Under the pieces are notes generated by a model, which did no database searches, was not told where the DNA came from, and saw only the letters and a list, made by a program, of their open reading frames with translations. Position numbers and translations under genes: made by a program. Source: Agmasoma carcini (nom. nud.) (lineage: Eukaryota; Microsporidia; Thelohaniidae). From it: DNA of 64,000 nucleotides. Of the stretch, positions 43,163 to 53,700 are shown piece after piece (position 1 is the first letter of the stretch; each line of letters begins with the position of its first letter). The stretch covers positions 1 to 64,000 of the forward strand of contig JAOXFI010000010.1 in the NCBI GenBank assembly GCA_029232285.1. Direction: 5' to 3'.

Positions 43163-43699
43163 CTAAAATAATTTATTTAAATAAATATTTGAAAGCTTTT
43201 CAACATAAATAAGTTCATTATAACAAACAATGGCATAATAACGTGTTTTTGGGTTTTTACAAATTGAAAGATAGTGATTAAAATTATTCACAAAGGACCA
43301 TCTTATTTCAGAAAGTTTATTCCTGCATTCAATATTGTTTTGAATATCATTTAAAGCTATTCCAAATAAATTATTTGGATTAAAATCTCTTTTTATGTAA
43401 TAGATTTGATTTCTTAAACAACTATAAATTATATTTATATTATTAAGATAATTTTCTGTGATATGATAAATATGAAATAAAGTTTCATCATTGTAATCCC
43501 TTGATCTACATTTCAAATCGTTAATAAAAGTATTTGAAACATTGTTAAATTCGTTTAAAAAACATCCTAATTGATATTCTCTATAAATTAGACTTTCAAT
43601 AAACTTGTTTTTATCAATTACAACCTCAGTTTTACCTTTTCTTATATTTTTGAATAAACTAATATAATATGATGAAGCAAAAAATATAAAATAATTCAT
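43163..43699 (-). CDS. Group 2 secreted helical protein; function unknown
   Basis: The 178-residue product starts M-N-Y-F-I-F-F-A-S-S-Y-Y-I-S-L-F, a short hydrophobic segment. It continues with the charged N-K-N-I-R-K-type boundary and the group 2 start E-V-V-I-D-K-N-K-F. It aligns with the 35224 product throughout (R-E-Y-Q-L-G-C-F-L-N-E-F against R-E-I-L-L-D-Q-F-I-T-Q-F; I-A-L-N-D-I-Q-N-N-I-E-C against M-V-Y-N-D-F-Q-N-T-I-N-C). Two or three cysteines occupy equivalent places. No catalytic motif is seen. The start is the first ATG, with TGACATATATCAT 43 bases upstream. Confidence 0.75.
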   Translation of the reverse strand: MNYFIFFASSYYISLFKNIRKGKTEVVIDKNKFIESLIYREYQLGCFLNEFNNVSNTFINDLKCRSRDYNDETLFHIYHITENYLNNINIIYSCLRNQIYYIKRDFNPNNLFGIALNDIQNNIECRNKLSEIRWSFVNNFNHYLSICKNPKTRYYAIVCYNELIYVEKLSNIYLNKLF

Positions 43700-43742
43700 T
43701 TGGGTATAAAAATTTAATTTTTTTAAATAATGATATATGTCA
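43700..43742 (-). promoter_or_regulatory. TGACA promoter module of the 43163 gene
   Basis: On the reverse strand TGACATATATCAT begins 43 bases before the ATG. It resembles the TGACATATTTGAT of 9592 and 30882 although the encoded protein is from another group. Confidence 0.55.
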
Positions 43743-43959
43743 TAATATTTATATTTGATGTTTTTTCTTTATTTGTAATGTTGTAACATTTGATCGAAAT
43801 TATCTCGTTTGTATGTTCGTTACTAATCCTCACCAGGGTGTTACTCTTTTAATACTTGACTTTGATAATTATAATAATAACACAAATTATATCAATATCA
43901 ATATAAGTTAAGTATTAAATCATCTTAACTACAACATGTAATTAATTAGAATATTCATA
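43743..43959. other. Spacer upstream of the 43163 gene
   Basis: A+T-rich; nothing recognised. Confidence 0.35.
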
Positions 43960-44470
43960 ACTCGTGTTCTGCACAAGTCTAGGCCTTTATGTGGTACAGA
44001 GTGATAATGTTGGAACAATAACTATAACAGTTGAGACCCTACTAGAGGCTAAAGCAAGGTGTAGTGATAATAAATAACTAATCTTATAATTAGTTTGTTA
44101 TTGAAGACAGGCATCTTTTCTTATTAAAAGAAATGGCGAGGCGGTTGGTGTGCGTAATCGAGCTAAAATATATTATTGTGTCTTTAAATTTTTACTGTCA
44201 TCATCGAATAAGATTTAAGATAGCATGACAATCAAATTTTTTGCACTGTTACAATACATGAATGGTGTATTGTCTTTATCTCTGCTTTTTATTCCTTTTA
44301 CATTCTATTTTAATTAATGTTATTTGTAGGTTCGGTTTTTCTTCTTTTGAAGTTGACTGATATTTAATATTCTTTATAGAAAACATGTATATGAGTAGAT
44401 AGTGTTGTAAGTAGGTTCAAAGTGTTTATGTATTTTTAAGTTATATCTAAGCAAGTATATTGATTAATTG
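43960..44470 (+). repeat. Dispersed repeat B, copy 4, ending in repeat C sequence
   Basis: It contains GTCTAGGCCTTTATGTGGTA, ATAATGTTGGAACAATAACT, GGTTGGTGTGCGTAAT, GATAGCATGACAATCAAA and GTAGGTTCGGTTTTTCTTCT. The last part (44405-44430, AAGTAGGTTCAAAGTGTTTA) equals repeat C at 30222. It stops ~45 bases before the 44518 gene, whose upstream lacks the TGTCA element. Confidence 0.65.
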
Positions 44471-44517
44471 AATTATTATTTTATCTTTATATGTAATTTT
44501 AAAATAAAATTTTAACC

Positions 44518-45165
44518 ATGTTATTTCAATCTTTTATATTATCAACACAAGACTTTTATAGATGTAATTTTAATGAGGATAAGTTTAATAATAATGAATG
44601 TAATAAAGTTTATTGTGCATATGATAAATGTTATAGGTGGAATGCTCAATTTATAAAATCAATTAAGCTAAATAACATTAATCAATTTAATTTGACGGAA
44701 GAAAATTATAATTCTTTAAAATTTCTTTTAGAAGGAGATGATTTATATTTAAATGATAATTTTAATACCAATCTTTATGAATTGGAAGTCAAAATTAAAA
44801 TATTTATAAAAAATCATTTCACTTTCATTTCACCATATCACAGTCTTCATTTTCTTCAAAGTTGTTTGTTTCATTCAATTCTTATTAATTACAAAAGTCC
44901 TATTTTCATTCTTAATTGTCAAATAAAAGAATGTTTGTCTATGTTTGATTTAAAAAATAAAGATTTTGATCAAATAAATTTAATTTTAAAATTTGATGAA
45001 ATTGATCTTCAATTGAATAAAATTACAAAATCGATCAATTCAATTCTATCAAATAAGTTTAAATACGAACTTTACACTGAAATTATCGATTTATTTACTT
45101 TTATTGTTTCTAGGAAAGATAATTTCTCCAAAAATGAAAATATTTGTTTATATTCTTATGATTAA
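44518..45165 (+). CDS. Group 3 helical protein, 215 aa; function unknown
   Basis: It begins M-L-F-Q-S-F-I-L-S-T-Q-D-F, a weakly hydrophobic start followed by a Cys/Asn-rich segment. From residue ~41 it aligns with the 49546 product: W-N-A-Q-F-I-K-S-I against W-N-S-H-F-I-T-S-I. Further shared points are F-L-L-E-G-D-D-L-Y-L-N-D against F-L-E-D-F-S-L-Y-P-N-D, S-C-L-F-H-S-I-L against S-C-I-Y-Y-S-I-L, Y-K-S-P-I against N-K-S-P-F, and the I-D-x-x-L-x-K-I pattern. It is largely amphipathic helices with no tail anchor. The sister gene has the opposite orientation and lies 4.4 kb away. Function is not recognised. Confidence 0.75.
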   Translation: MLFQSFILSTQDFYRCNFNEDKFNNNECNKVYCAYDKCYRWNAQFIKSIKLNNINQFNLTEENYNSLKFLLEGDDLYLNDNFNTNLYELEVKIKIFIKNHFTFISPYHSLHFLQSCLFHSILINYKSPIFILNCQIKECLSMFDLKNKDFDQINLILKFDEIDLQLNKITKSINSILSNKFKYELYTEIIDLFTFIVSRKDNFSKNENICLYSYD

Positions 45166-45239
45166 ATAAATTTATGAAATATTTATTAAAAATATTAGTT
45201 TTGATTTATTATTTATCTTCACACGGGTAAGAAAAAATA

Positions 45240-45358
45240 CCAAATAATTACAAAAAGTATAATTTTTGATTTAAATCTGTAAACTCAAAAATGCTTTCAA
45301 ATAATTACAAAAAGTATAATTTTACAATTAAATCTGTAAACATTCAAAAATACTTTCT
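45240..45358. repeat. Tandem duplication, ~57-base unit
   Basis: AAATAATTACAAAAAGTATA followed by ATTTAAATCTGTAAAC-like sequence occurs twice, starting at ~45242 and ~45299. Confidence 0.85.
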
Positions 45359-45638
45359 ACTATTAATAAGCTAAGAGTAAAATAAAAACTTAATTTTACC
45401 GTTTATTGTTGTGGTGGTTTATCATCTTTAAAGAAATGGGGTATCCGTTAAATTTATAATATAGATTTCCAGATCCAATTTTAAACAATTCACATCAATT
45501 AGTAAATAAATATTTCAATTAAATGTTAGTTAGTCTCTTTATATAATAAATTACAATTTACAATTAGTTGGAGATAATCAATATATTTTTTATTTATAAA
45601 AGTGATTGTATCAATTTTAAGAAAAGAATAAATAGTTC

Positions 45639-45884
45639 TTAAAGTGATATCAAGATACTCATAACATAATTAATTATTTTATGTTCTAGATTATACAGCC
45701 AATCTGACACACTTAGAGAATTTAATTGTCTAAAAATAAATTCAACTAAGCCTGTTGATAAGAGGTGGCTTGCAATTATTTTTTTACTTAAAATGATCAA
45801 ATAAGAGATATAATTAAATAAAGAATAATCAGAGGAAATCACACGATATGAAAAGGCAATTTTATGAATTTTATTTAAAAACAC
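45639..45884 (-). pseudogene. Possible remnant of a group 3 gene (C-terminal part)
   Basis: An 81-codon reverse frame (opening with GTG, no ATG near its start) ends in helical sequence. Its pattern S-Y-L-I-I-L-S-K-K-I, then L-E-H-K-I-I-N-Y-V-M-S-I-L, vaguely follows S-P-F-Y-L-L-H-K-L-I and L-D-K-I-S-T-P-I-E-V-L-L of the 49546 product. There is no N-terminal half and no promoter module. It may equally be chance. Confidence 0.25.
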
Positions 45885-47561
45885 TAAGATCAGTATTTTT
45901 ACTTTAAAATAACTAAAAATTTATGAAATATTTATATTTTGTTGTATAATTCACTCTTTATACTTAAAACTAATTTAATTAATTGATTTATTAATTTTTA
46001 TAATTTAAATTAATATTTTTTTTTAACAATCTACGTTTAATGTTGCAGAAAATATTAAATTTTATAAGTTTCCAATTGTTGAATAAAGTATTTAAGAAAA
46101 ATACATAATAAGTTTAAAAATAAAATTTTGTGATCAAATCTCGTAAAAGAAAAAATTATAAATATTTTTATTCTGATGAAACAAGTTTATATATTCATTT
46201 GACAAAGAAAAAAGGGTTTTACATCAAAAATATAAAACCCCACAATACTTGAAAAATAAAAAAATGTTTTTATTATTACAAAAATGCTACAAGTTTGAAT
46301 AAAGATTGCAATTTTTACTTCTGGTTTATGAAACTAAATAAAGAATTTGAACAATAAATATATTATTTACTATTGATAATATAATTATTTATTTCAAATA
46401 TTGCTTAATTTGTTTTCCATTCTAAAAATTAAAATTCAAGGATCCAGTCACACGATCAATAATCATCAAAGCTTTTAAATGGAATATCAGAATAATTTAA
46501 AAATTTTAATCAATAGAATTACAATTATCAATAAGAAATAGAATTTAACATATTTTCATAATAAAAATGTATTTTTGACTTTTCTATTAATTCTTCAAAC
46601 TTGGATCAGTCTTAGAACAGAACAACTTTAAATTGATGAGATGTTGGTTTTAATATAAGCTTATTTCAGATCAAAATGAAAAAAAGCAATATTTATATAA
46701 ATTATTGAAAAGGGACGATTTATTATCAAACATAACACCAACATCATTTAAGAGAATGAAATATAAAAAACCTAAAAATATAATTTTTAAAAATTCTCCA
46801 TAAAATATTGGAAAAAGCAAATAAAAATTATAATTATCATTGGTTGGTAAGGAGAAAAATAATATCCATTTGTATTAGGTTTAATATTTACAATTGTTTT
46901 TAAGTAAATATAATTTATCAATAGTAAAATACTTTGTTAGATATATAGAAGATCATACTTATACTATCTATAGAATTTTAGTAGGTTCTTTAATTTATAC
47001 CAAGAGAGATAACAAAGAAATTTATATAAAATTATTAAGAACAAACCCATTTACGTAAAATAATTGTCAAGAGTTGTTACACCGTGTCGTTTAAGGTTCA
47101 ATGATTAAATTTTAAAGATTTAGCATTAATCACTCTAAAATATTGATTATTGGGTGGAAATATTTTAATTCTGAACAAATTCATAATCAATTGCAAGGGC
47201 TTAAAGAAGTATTACAAATACCAAAATTCATATTTTATTTCAAATTATTTTGTTTATACTTGAATATGTAATTACCTATTTGACAAATAATGCCTTCTCT
47301 TTATAAGCGAATATGATTTTATCAAAATATAACTAACATTTTGTTTTTGATTTTCTAAAAATTATTTGATTTGTCATTTTTTTGAGAGTAATAATCATCA
47401 TATTAATATTATAATATTACTATCTAATATTATTATATCATTTATTATTATATTATTATATTACTAACATTATATTATTAAACTTTTTTAAAAAATATAG
47501 AATTTTATACAAAAAAAAAGCAATTGTAGCGATTCTTCTTGAATACATAATTTCTTAATAA
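45885..47561. other. Long spacer with at most a trace of Merlin
   Basis: Near 46950 the + strand reads D-H-T-Y-T-I-Y-R-I-L, possibly the H-T-x-x-I-E motif of a Merlin relic. The ATT/ATA-rich stretch at 47395-47485 is low complexity. Nothing else was recognised. Confidence 0.3.
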
Positions 47562-48717
47562 AGATTTTGGGTCTGCTTTCTATTTTCTGTTTTTTTAAAA
47601 AAATTAAAAAATAAAAAACGGAAGATAGAAAGGAAAGCTACAAAATGGTAAGAGACAATATTTCAGAAGTTTTTTACGAGAATTATAAAATATTCTTCAT
47701 TGAGAACAGAACAATTAAATTCCTTAAAAGAATTGGGAAAATAAGAGACGAAATGTATTGTGATATTTGCAATACCAATACAAACAAAATATAAAAAGAA
47801 AAGAAAACAATAAGTGGATATACAATTCGGTGTAAATCATGTATAAAAAGCATGTCTATTTATAAATATGTCAGTGTAACATTGCCTAATGTTCCAATAC
47901 ATAAGATTTTAATTGGAATTTTTTATTATTGTCTTGGTAGCAAGAATTATCAAGCCGTTATATTCAGTAAGTTTTAAAAAACGATATATATTAAAAAGAC
48001 AATTATACTGATATTTAATGCGTATATTAATGATAACAGATTGCTACCAAGGAAAAATCATAGCTACCAAATAGATGAAACAGCGTGTTGTAGACGTAGG
48101 ACAATCTATAATCCTACTTCCGAAACAAGCTACATCAGAGGTACTAAATGAGTGATAGGCATTATTTCTGAGCAAACTATGAAATTATGCTTGGTGTTCT
48201 TCCAGATAGATCTATAGAATTATAGTTTTATAAGGGAAGATGTAGGAGAAGAAGCGCTGATAAAATCAGATGTTTTCATCATATGTTCAAGCAATTGCTA
48301 GAAACAATTGTACACATATGGTAGTTAATCATAATCAAGGATACGTAAATGTAGAAGGATTTTATACAAATTCGATTGAAAGTGTTTGGTCAAGGTTGAA
48401 GCTTGAAATAAGATCAAGAAGAGGTGTTATGCTAGGAAATTTAGAATCATTTATTAAAGAATATGTATCTTATGTAAAAACTAAAAGTAATAGTACTTCA
48501 GAGGGATAAATAATTATTTCGAATATATTTCATTAAATTTATAGTCTTAGTCTTATATTAGTTTATTAAGTTTTTGAAATTTATTTAATTTAGATAGTTT
48601 ATTTAGTTTATTGAGTTAGAGTTAGTTTTAAAGTTTAGTTAGTATAGTTAGTTTAATTTTTATGATACCTTATAGTAAAATTTTCAAAAAACAGAAAATA
48701 AAAAAGAGTCCCAAGAT
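47562..48717 (+). mobile_element. Merlin element, ~1.16 kb, with ~33-base inverted repeats
   Basis: The left end GATTTTGGGTCTGCTTTCTA, then TTTTCTGTTTTTTT, pairs with the right end AAAAAACAGAAAATAAAAAA followed by GAGTCCCAAGATT in reverse. TAATAAA on the left and TATAAA on the right may be the remains of the 8-9-base target duplication expected for Merlin. It is the most complete Merlin copy here. Confidence 0.7.
47645..48509 (+). pseudogene. Merlin (ISXO2/IS1016-like) transposase, near full length, several stops
   Basis: An N-terminal zinc ribbon (Y-C-D-I-C-N-T-N...Y-T-I-R-C-K-S-C) is followed by the I-D-E-T-A-C-C-R-R-R catalytic segment, then I-G-I-I-S. The last 79 codons (48270-48509) are open and contain V-V-N-H-N-Q-G-Y-V-N and F-Y-T-N-S-I-E-S-V-W-S-R-L-K, ending in the basic R-S-R-R-G tail. 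At least four stops interrupt it, one being TGA where a Trp codon is expected after G-T-K. Otherwise domain order and length (~285 codons) are normal for the family. It is recently dead. Confidence 0.8.
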
Positions 48718-49545
48718 TTTTATAAAGTGTAAAGTATAGTTTAGACATTTTATATTCTGAATCTTTCTATTAATTGTTCTTGATTATTAAGGAAACAACC
48801 ATTACATTATTTTAAATTTCAAAATTTTTTTATCAATTTTCTTGTTTTAGAATATAATTTTAATCAATTATATTAAAATATTAAATTTTCGTATAGTCGT
48901 GCTTGTGGTACATTTAAAATAACAAATTTTCTTATAATGAGAAATTTTACATCCTTGACAATTTATTTTATACTTGCTAAAATTGATTTGTATTATACAA
49001 ACACAAGAAACTTATCAATAAAATTGACCTGTTTATTCTCTTTTATTGACTTTGACATCTTAAACTATATTTAAATGTATTTCTGTTACATTTTGAATTT
49101 GCTAGATTCTGTTTCAAATTTTTAATAAATGTTAAATAATACAGATCTATTCCCTACTCAGTGATCTTTAAAGACTCCAACCTACCTGTTCCTTTAGAAT
49201 AAAATTTGTGATTGTCTAAATCAACAACATTCTAATGGTATATACGTGTTATCCTCTCTTGTAATATCATCACCTAATAGTTTTAATATCACAATAGCTT
49301 TAAACTTATATCTTGTGAACTAGAATGAGATATATTGAATTATGGCTGACATTACTATCTCTAAGAAGACGTGAAAACAATTTAAGTGTGATACCCTATA
49401 GAGGAATAGTGCATAACGACAGATGATAAACATGACTAGGAAGATAAGGGCCTGGTACCCCTTACAATATATTATTTAATTTAAATATAATATTGATAAT
49501 TTCTATTTAACAATTAAAAAAATCATAAATTTTCAAAATAAAGGT
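48718..49545. other. Spacer, nothing recognised
   Basis: A+T-rich, with a slightly G-rich stretch at 49360-49460 lacking any open frame. Confidence 0.35.
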
Positions 49546-50172
49546 TTAATCAAATTCACATAACAAACTATTTGAAAAATTATTTATATTTTCATTATAA
49601 AAATTTAAAAAAATAATAATTTCTTCACTAAGTTCATTAATTTTACTATTTGAAAGTAATACTTCAATAGGTGTAGAAATTTTATCCAAAATAATGTCAA
49701 TTTCGATGAATTTTGACTTAATATTTTGTATTAAAAATTGCGTTTCGATTAAATAATACATCATTATAATTCCATTTTTTATCAATTTATGAAGTAAATA
49801 AAACGGGCTTTTATTATTATTTAAAATTGAATAATAAATGCAACTATTGATAAATTTTCTTGAATTAACATTCATAGAATTTGTATTTACAAAATTCTCA
49901 ATATCAGTTTTAAGCTTGTTAAAATCAAATTGATCATTTGGATATAGAGAAAAATCTTCCAAAAATTGTTTTAACCGTATTCGGTCATTTTCTGATAGCT
50001 CATAAGTATTAAAATCATTTTTTTCAATTGATGTTATAAAATGGCTGTTCCATTTTGTTAATATAAAACTGGTATTACTTAGCAACTCATTAGAACTAAA
50101 TAAATCTAAGCCTATATCAGAATTAGAATCAGAAATATCTTCTGTGCATTTTATTAAGTCTAAAAGCAACAT
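49546..50172 (-). CDS. Group 3 helical protein with group 1 leader, 208 aa; function unknown
   Basis: The product starts M-L-L-L-D-L-I-K-C-T-E-D-I-S-D. That is the leader pattern of the group 1 genes (M-F-Y-L-L-D-F-I-R-C-T-I-D-M-S-E-D), although the body is unrelated to them. From residue ~41 (W-N-S-H-F-I-T-S-I) it aligns with the 44518 product across its length, with S-C-I-Y-Y-S-I-L and N-K-S-P-F as anchor points. It is mostly helical with no C-terminal anchor. A TTG 14 codons upstream overlaps the promoter. The ATG at 50172 follows ATTTCC and is preferred. TGACA lies 41 bases upstream and TATAAAAAAA about 28 upstream. Confidence 0.75.
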   Translation of the reverse strand: MLLLDLIKCTEDISDSNSDIGLDLFSSNELLSNTSFILTKWNSHFITSIEKNDFNTYELSENDRIRLKQFLEDFSLYPNDQFDFNKLKTDIENFVNTNSMNVNSRKFINSCIYYSILNNNKSPFYLLHKLIKNGIIMMYYLIETQFLIQNIKSKFIEIDIILDKISTPIEVLLSNSKINELSEEIIIFLNFYNENINNFSNSLLCEFD

Positions 50173-50213
50173 GGAAATAAAATTTTTAAATTTTTTTATA
50201 TTTTTACCTGTCA
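50173..50213 (-). promoter_or_regulatory. TGACA-TATAAA promoter of the 49546 gene
   Basis: On the reverse strand TTGACAGGTAAAAATATAAA has TGACA starting 41 bases before the ATG. It is the reverse-complement form of the TGTCA motif, with the same spacing and a following TATA box. Confidence 0.6.
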
Positions 50214-50771
50214 AAAAAAATTAATAATTATTTATTAAATATTTGAAATTGGCATCAAGATATGATAATTTAAATTTTATTTTTAGATGTCAATTATTTA
50301 AGTTATAAATTAATTGTCTTATTTTTCACCTTGTTAAGATATTGAAACAAAAACATTACTTAATCTAATAATAATTACAAATTTTTAAAATATTGATAGA
50401 ATCTTAAGATAAAAAAAAATTTAATAAAAAAATTGAGACTTGGTTATTTGGAACAAATTTAATATAATTCTATTTTAGAATCTACACCTACAACTGTAAA
50501 AGCTATCTCGTTTTGATTTATAACAAGGTAGAACCTACTTGCGACCAGATTAGAACCATATAGAACACTTATAAACTTTTTCACACCCTGAAACCAGTTT
50601 GTAGTAGAAAATGTAAGATTATTCCTTATTGATGAAGATATATACTGCACAGTAAAAAACTCACAAAATTAAGGATGCAAGTTGGAACTTGATAACTAAT
50701 GTAGACACTTTTTAAATATATTGAAGAATCATGAGATTACGTTCCAGCAAAATAGTACAAGAATTCGTTAT
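50214..50771. other. Spacer, nothing recognised
   Basis: A reverse-strand frame at 50459-50650 has no support and is not called. Confidence 0.35.
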
Positions 50772-52253
50772 ATAGGGTTTTTACAAAAAGTTGTAGAAGT
50801 TTCATAAAAGTTAGTAAAGTTTTACAAAAAGTTAAGAGATTATATAAAACTTAATATAATTTGTATATGATAATATAAAGAAACTATTTATAAAAAATAA
50901 AATATAAAAATAAAAAATACAACAAACACATAAAATAATAAAGATTTATAATATTTTGATTTTTAATCTATAAATATGTTGAAATCGTTTTTATTTTCAT
51001 ACATAAAATTTTAAAAACTTGGCCAGGAAAGTAATTTCATTTGAAATCAGGCGCTTGAAAATTAAAAAATACAAGGCTGATACTGTGATAGCTGACATCT
51101 CACATTCTTTTTCAATCCATTACACTACAGTGCATAATATTATTAAAAAATACAAGGATACTGGACAGGTGGAATCATGTTATAAAAACTGTGGCCAGAG
51201 AAAGATTTTGTCCGATAAGCAAATTGAATTTATCAAAAGTTGTGTTAAAGAAAATGCAGAAATCACGCTGAGAGGGTTTAAAGTTAGATTTAATAGCCAA
51301 TATGGTGTTTTAGTATTGAATGCCGCTATTCACTAGACTTTAGAAGATTTACACTATACACTGAAGAATATGGTAAAAGTTGCTATATTAGAAATTCACA
51401 AGAAACCATCCAAAAAAGAATTGATTATGCCAGAGAGTTAAAAATAAAACATTTGAATTCTCATATAACAATGTTGTCTTTCTAGATGAAATTGGCTTTA
51501 GCCTATCCCTGAGGATTATTAGAGGCAGTTCTTTACGAGGTACAACACCAGTTACTAGAATTCCAAATAAAAGCTTACAAAATGTCAGTATATGTGCAGC
51601 TTACAGTCAAAATGGGTTGATTTATTTTGAGCACAATATAGGTGCATATGATAGTTTAAGGTTTTGTGACTTTATTGAGTGTTTGATTAGAAAGCTTAAT
51701 TTATTCAGTTAAAATCAAATCTTTAAATTCTGGATAATGCTCGAATCTATAAAACCTCTGGAGTCCTTTAAAAAATCAACACAAGCCGAAACGAATGTTT
51801 ATCTTTGACCCCCTATTCCTCGTTTTTAAACACATTTAGAATTCTTTTCTAAATGTAAAAACTATGTGGTATGATTAAGTTTAAGAACGAAAAAAAACCA
51901 CTTTTAAAATCTAAAGAGGGGTTTGATTTAATAAGTAGAAACGAGTTTAAAGAATATTAAAAAGCAAATTTAACATATTTATAACAATCTTAGCATAGTG
52001 AAACAACTTTTGATTCAACTTTTAACTTTATTAATTTTGTTTTTTTTATTTTAAATCTTCTCAAATTTTATTTTAACTGATATATATTAATTTTTTTTAT
52101 TAAAAAGTTTTTTTCGTGTTCTATTTTATTTATAATCATTTTCTTGAGGACACAATTTTTCATCTCTTAAATTTTTAAATAAAAACTCCTTACTTTTTGT
52201 AAAACTTTCACAACTTTGTGTAAAACACTCACAACTTTTTAAAAATCTCTATA
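50772..52253 (+). mobile_element. IS630-like DDE element with ~66-base repeat-rich inverted ends
   Basis: The left end TATAGGGTTTTTACAAAAAG, then further TTTTACAAAAAGTT copies to ~50836, pairs with the reverse of ~52190-52253. Each arm contains two to three direct copies of a TTTTACAAAAAGTT-like unit. The transposase sits between them. A truncated second copy starts at 63849. Confidence 0.75.
51019..51890 (+). pseudogene. IS630-like transposase, start and frame broken
   Basis: The first ~97 codons are open: A-R-K-V-I-S-F-E-I-R-R, then a helix-turn-helix (S-I-H-Y-T-T-V-H-N-I-I-K-K-Y), then G-Q-R-K-I-L-S. After a break the frame gives F-L-D-E-I-G-F-S-L (first Asp) near 51481, I-L-D-N-A-R-I-Y-K (second Asp, shifted) near 51732, and a damaged P-P-I-P-R-F...L-E-F-F-S-K-C-K end near 51808. 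The start codon is TTG here; the sister copy at 63849 has ATG at the same place, so the start has been mutated. Confidence 0.8.
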
Positions 52254-53080
52254 ATTTTATTCTTCTTTTAAATAAAACATAATTTTTGAGGATGAACATC
52301 ATTAATAAAATTCACAATATTAAAATTACGATTACCGTTATTAAAAAAATATTTATTAGAAAATTTGTAAAATTAAACTTTTATCATTTTATCTCTTTAC
52401 ATATTTTGTAAATATGTAATGGGGTAGCTGCACCCCTATCATGATCAAGTTTAATAAAATTTTAAAAATCAAGTTTATGTACCTGCAATATAATGGAACA
52501 TCATGATTCTTAATAACTTTTGCTCTATAATAAACAGATTCAGCAAATCACACCAAACAACCAAGATCATTATATGGTTATAAGAATATTACATTAATTT
52601 TATAAGTTTTTAAATAAAATTAGCACCCTTAATTTAGCAGATCATGGTATATTTTAGAATTAATAAAAAAAGAAATTTTTTATGGATATATTGATATTTT
52701 AAAAACTGTTTGTTTGGATGGTTATTTTTAAACTGATATAATTTGTTATAGAGCAAACAAATGCTATTTAGTGAATTATTACGCATATAAACCACTTATT
52801 TATTATAGGAATCAAACTATAGATGTCATTTATAATTTTCTTCTTTTCATAATAATACCATAATTGTTATTTTTTAGATATTTACAAATTAAATTTCATA
52901 GGTAAACGCTCTCTGTATTGATACTGAGATTTGAATATATAAATCTATATAAATAACTTATAATAGATCCAATTGTTCTTACTTAAACCAGAATAACTCT
53001 TATGCTTATCAATCTAAATTGAACTTTCTACACAGGATATTTATAAAATAAGTATAATGGTATTGTTTTATATTAAATAA
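52254..53080. other. Spacer, nothing recognised
   Basis: A+T-rich; no open frame or repeat recognised. Confidence 0.35.
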
Positions 53081-53089
53081 AATCAATTG

Positions 53090-53700
53090 TATAGGTTATA
53101 TGTTTTCTCCATCTCTATATATAATACAGATATTATCAATATTGTTTACTAGTGCTCTAGCCATATGGCCCTTAACTTTCAAATTAAGCACGATTTCATC
53201 AACTTCAACTATAAAATATAAACCACCTAAAATAAAATTTTGAAAATAGAAATTGTGTTGGATATCTTTCAATAAATTTAGTTATTATTTTTTATCAATA
53301 TCTTGTTAGAACTAAACTTTGTTACAATACCATTTCTTACTTGTTTCGAAAAAATTGTATTTATACAATAAGTATAAATATAATGTAACAAGTGAAGGCA
53401 TCAAAATAACGTTTTAATTCAAAAATATTCACTTCTATTTCTACAATTTTAATTTTTACAACTTCATGTATTTTTTAATATTTTCAAATATATAATATTC
53501 GCAATATGGAATTGAAACAAGTTTGGTATATTTGAAATATTAACCATAGCGAATTAGACAATAAACCGTTTATTCATCTTATATGTTTTATTATAAGTCA
53601 ACCAGGTTTATAATGCTTAATTTCTTTTTAACTCATAAAGATTCTTTATCAATACTCATTTTTGTTAAATATTCGTATAAAACATTATTAAATCAAATAT
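53090..53700 (-). pseudogene. Merlin transposase middle fragment
   Basis: The reverse strand near 53150-53225 reads G-G-L-Y-F-I-V-E-V-D-E-I-V-L-N-L-K, the first catalytic Asp motif of Merlin. H-M-A-R-A-L follows. The + strand open frame at 53583-53816 is antisense noise. Confidence 0.6.

Noticed and set aside
47645..48509. TGA read as Trp in this genome
   Set aside because: The two TGA-for-Trp cases are both in otherwise broken transposases, so simple decay explains them; retained only as a check.
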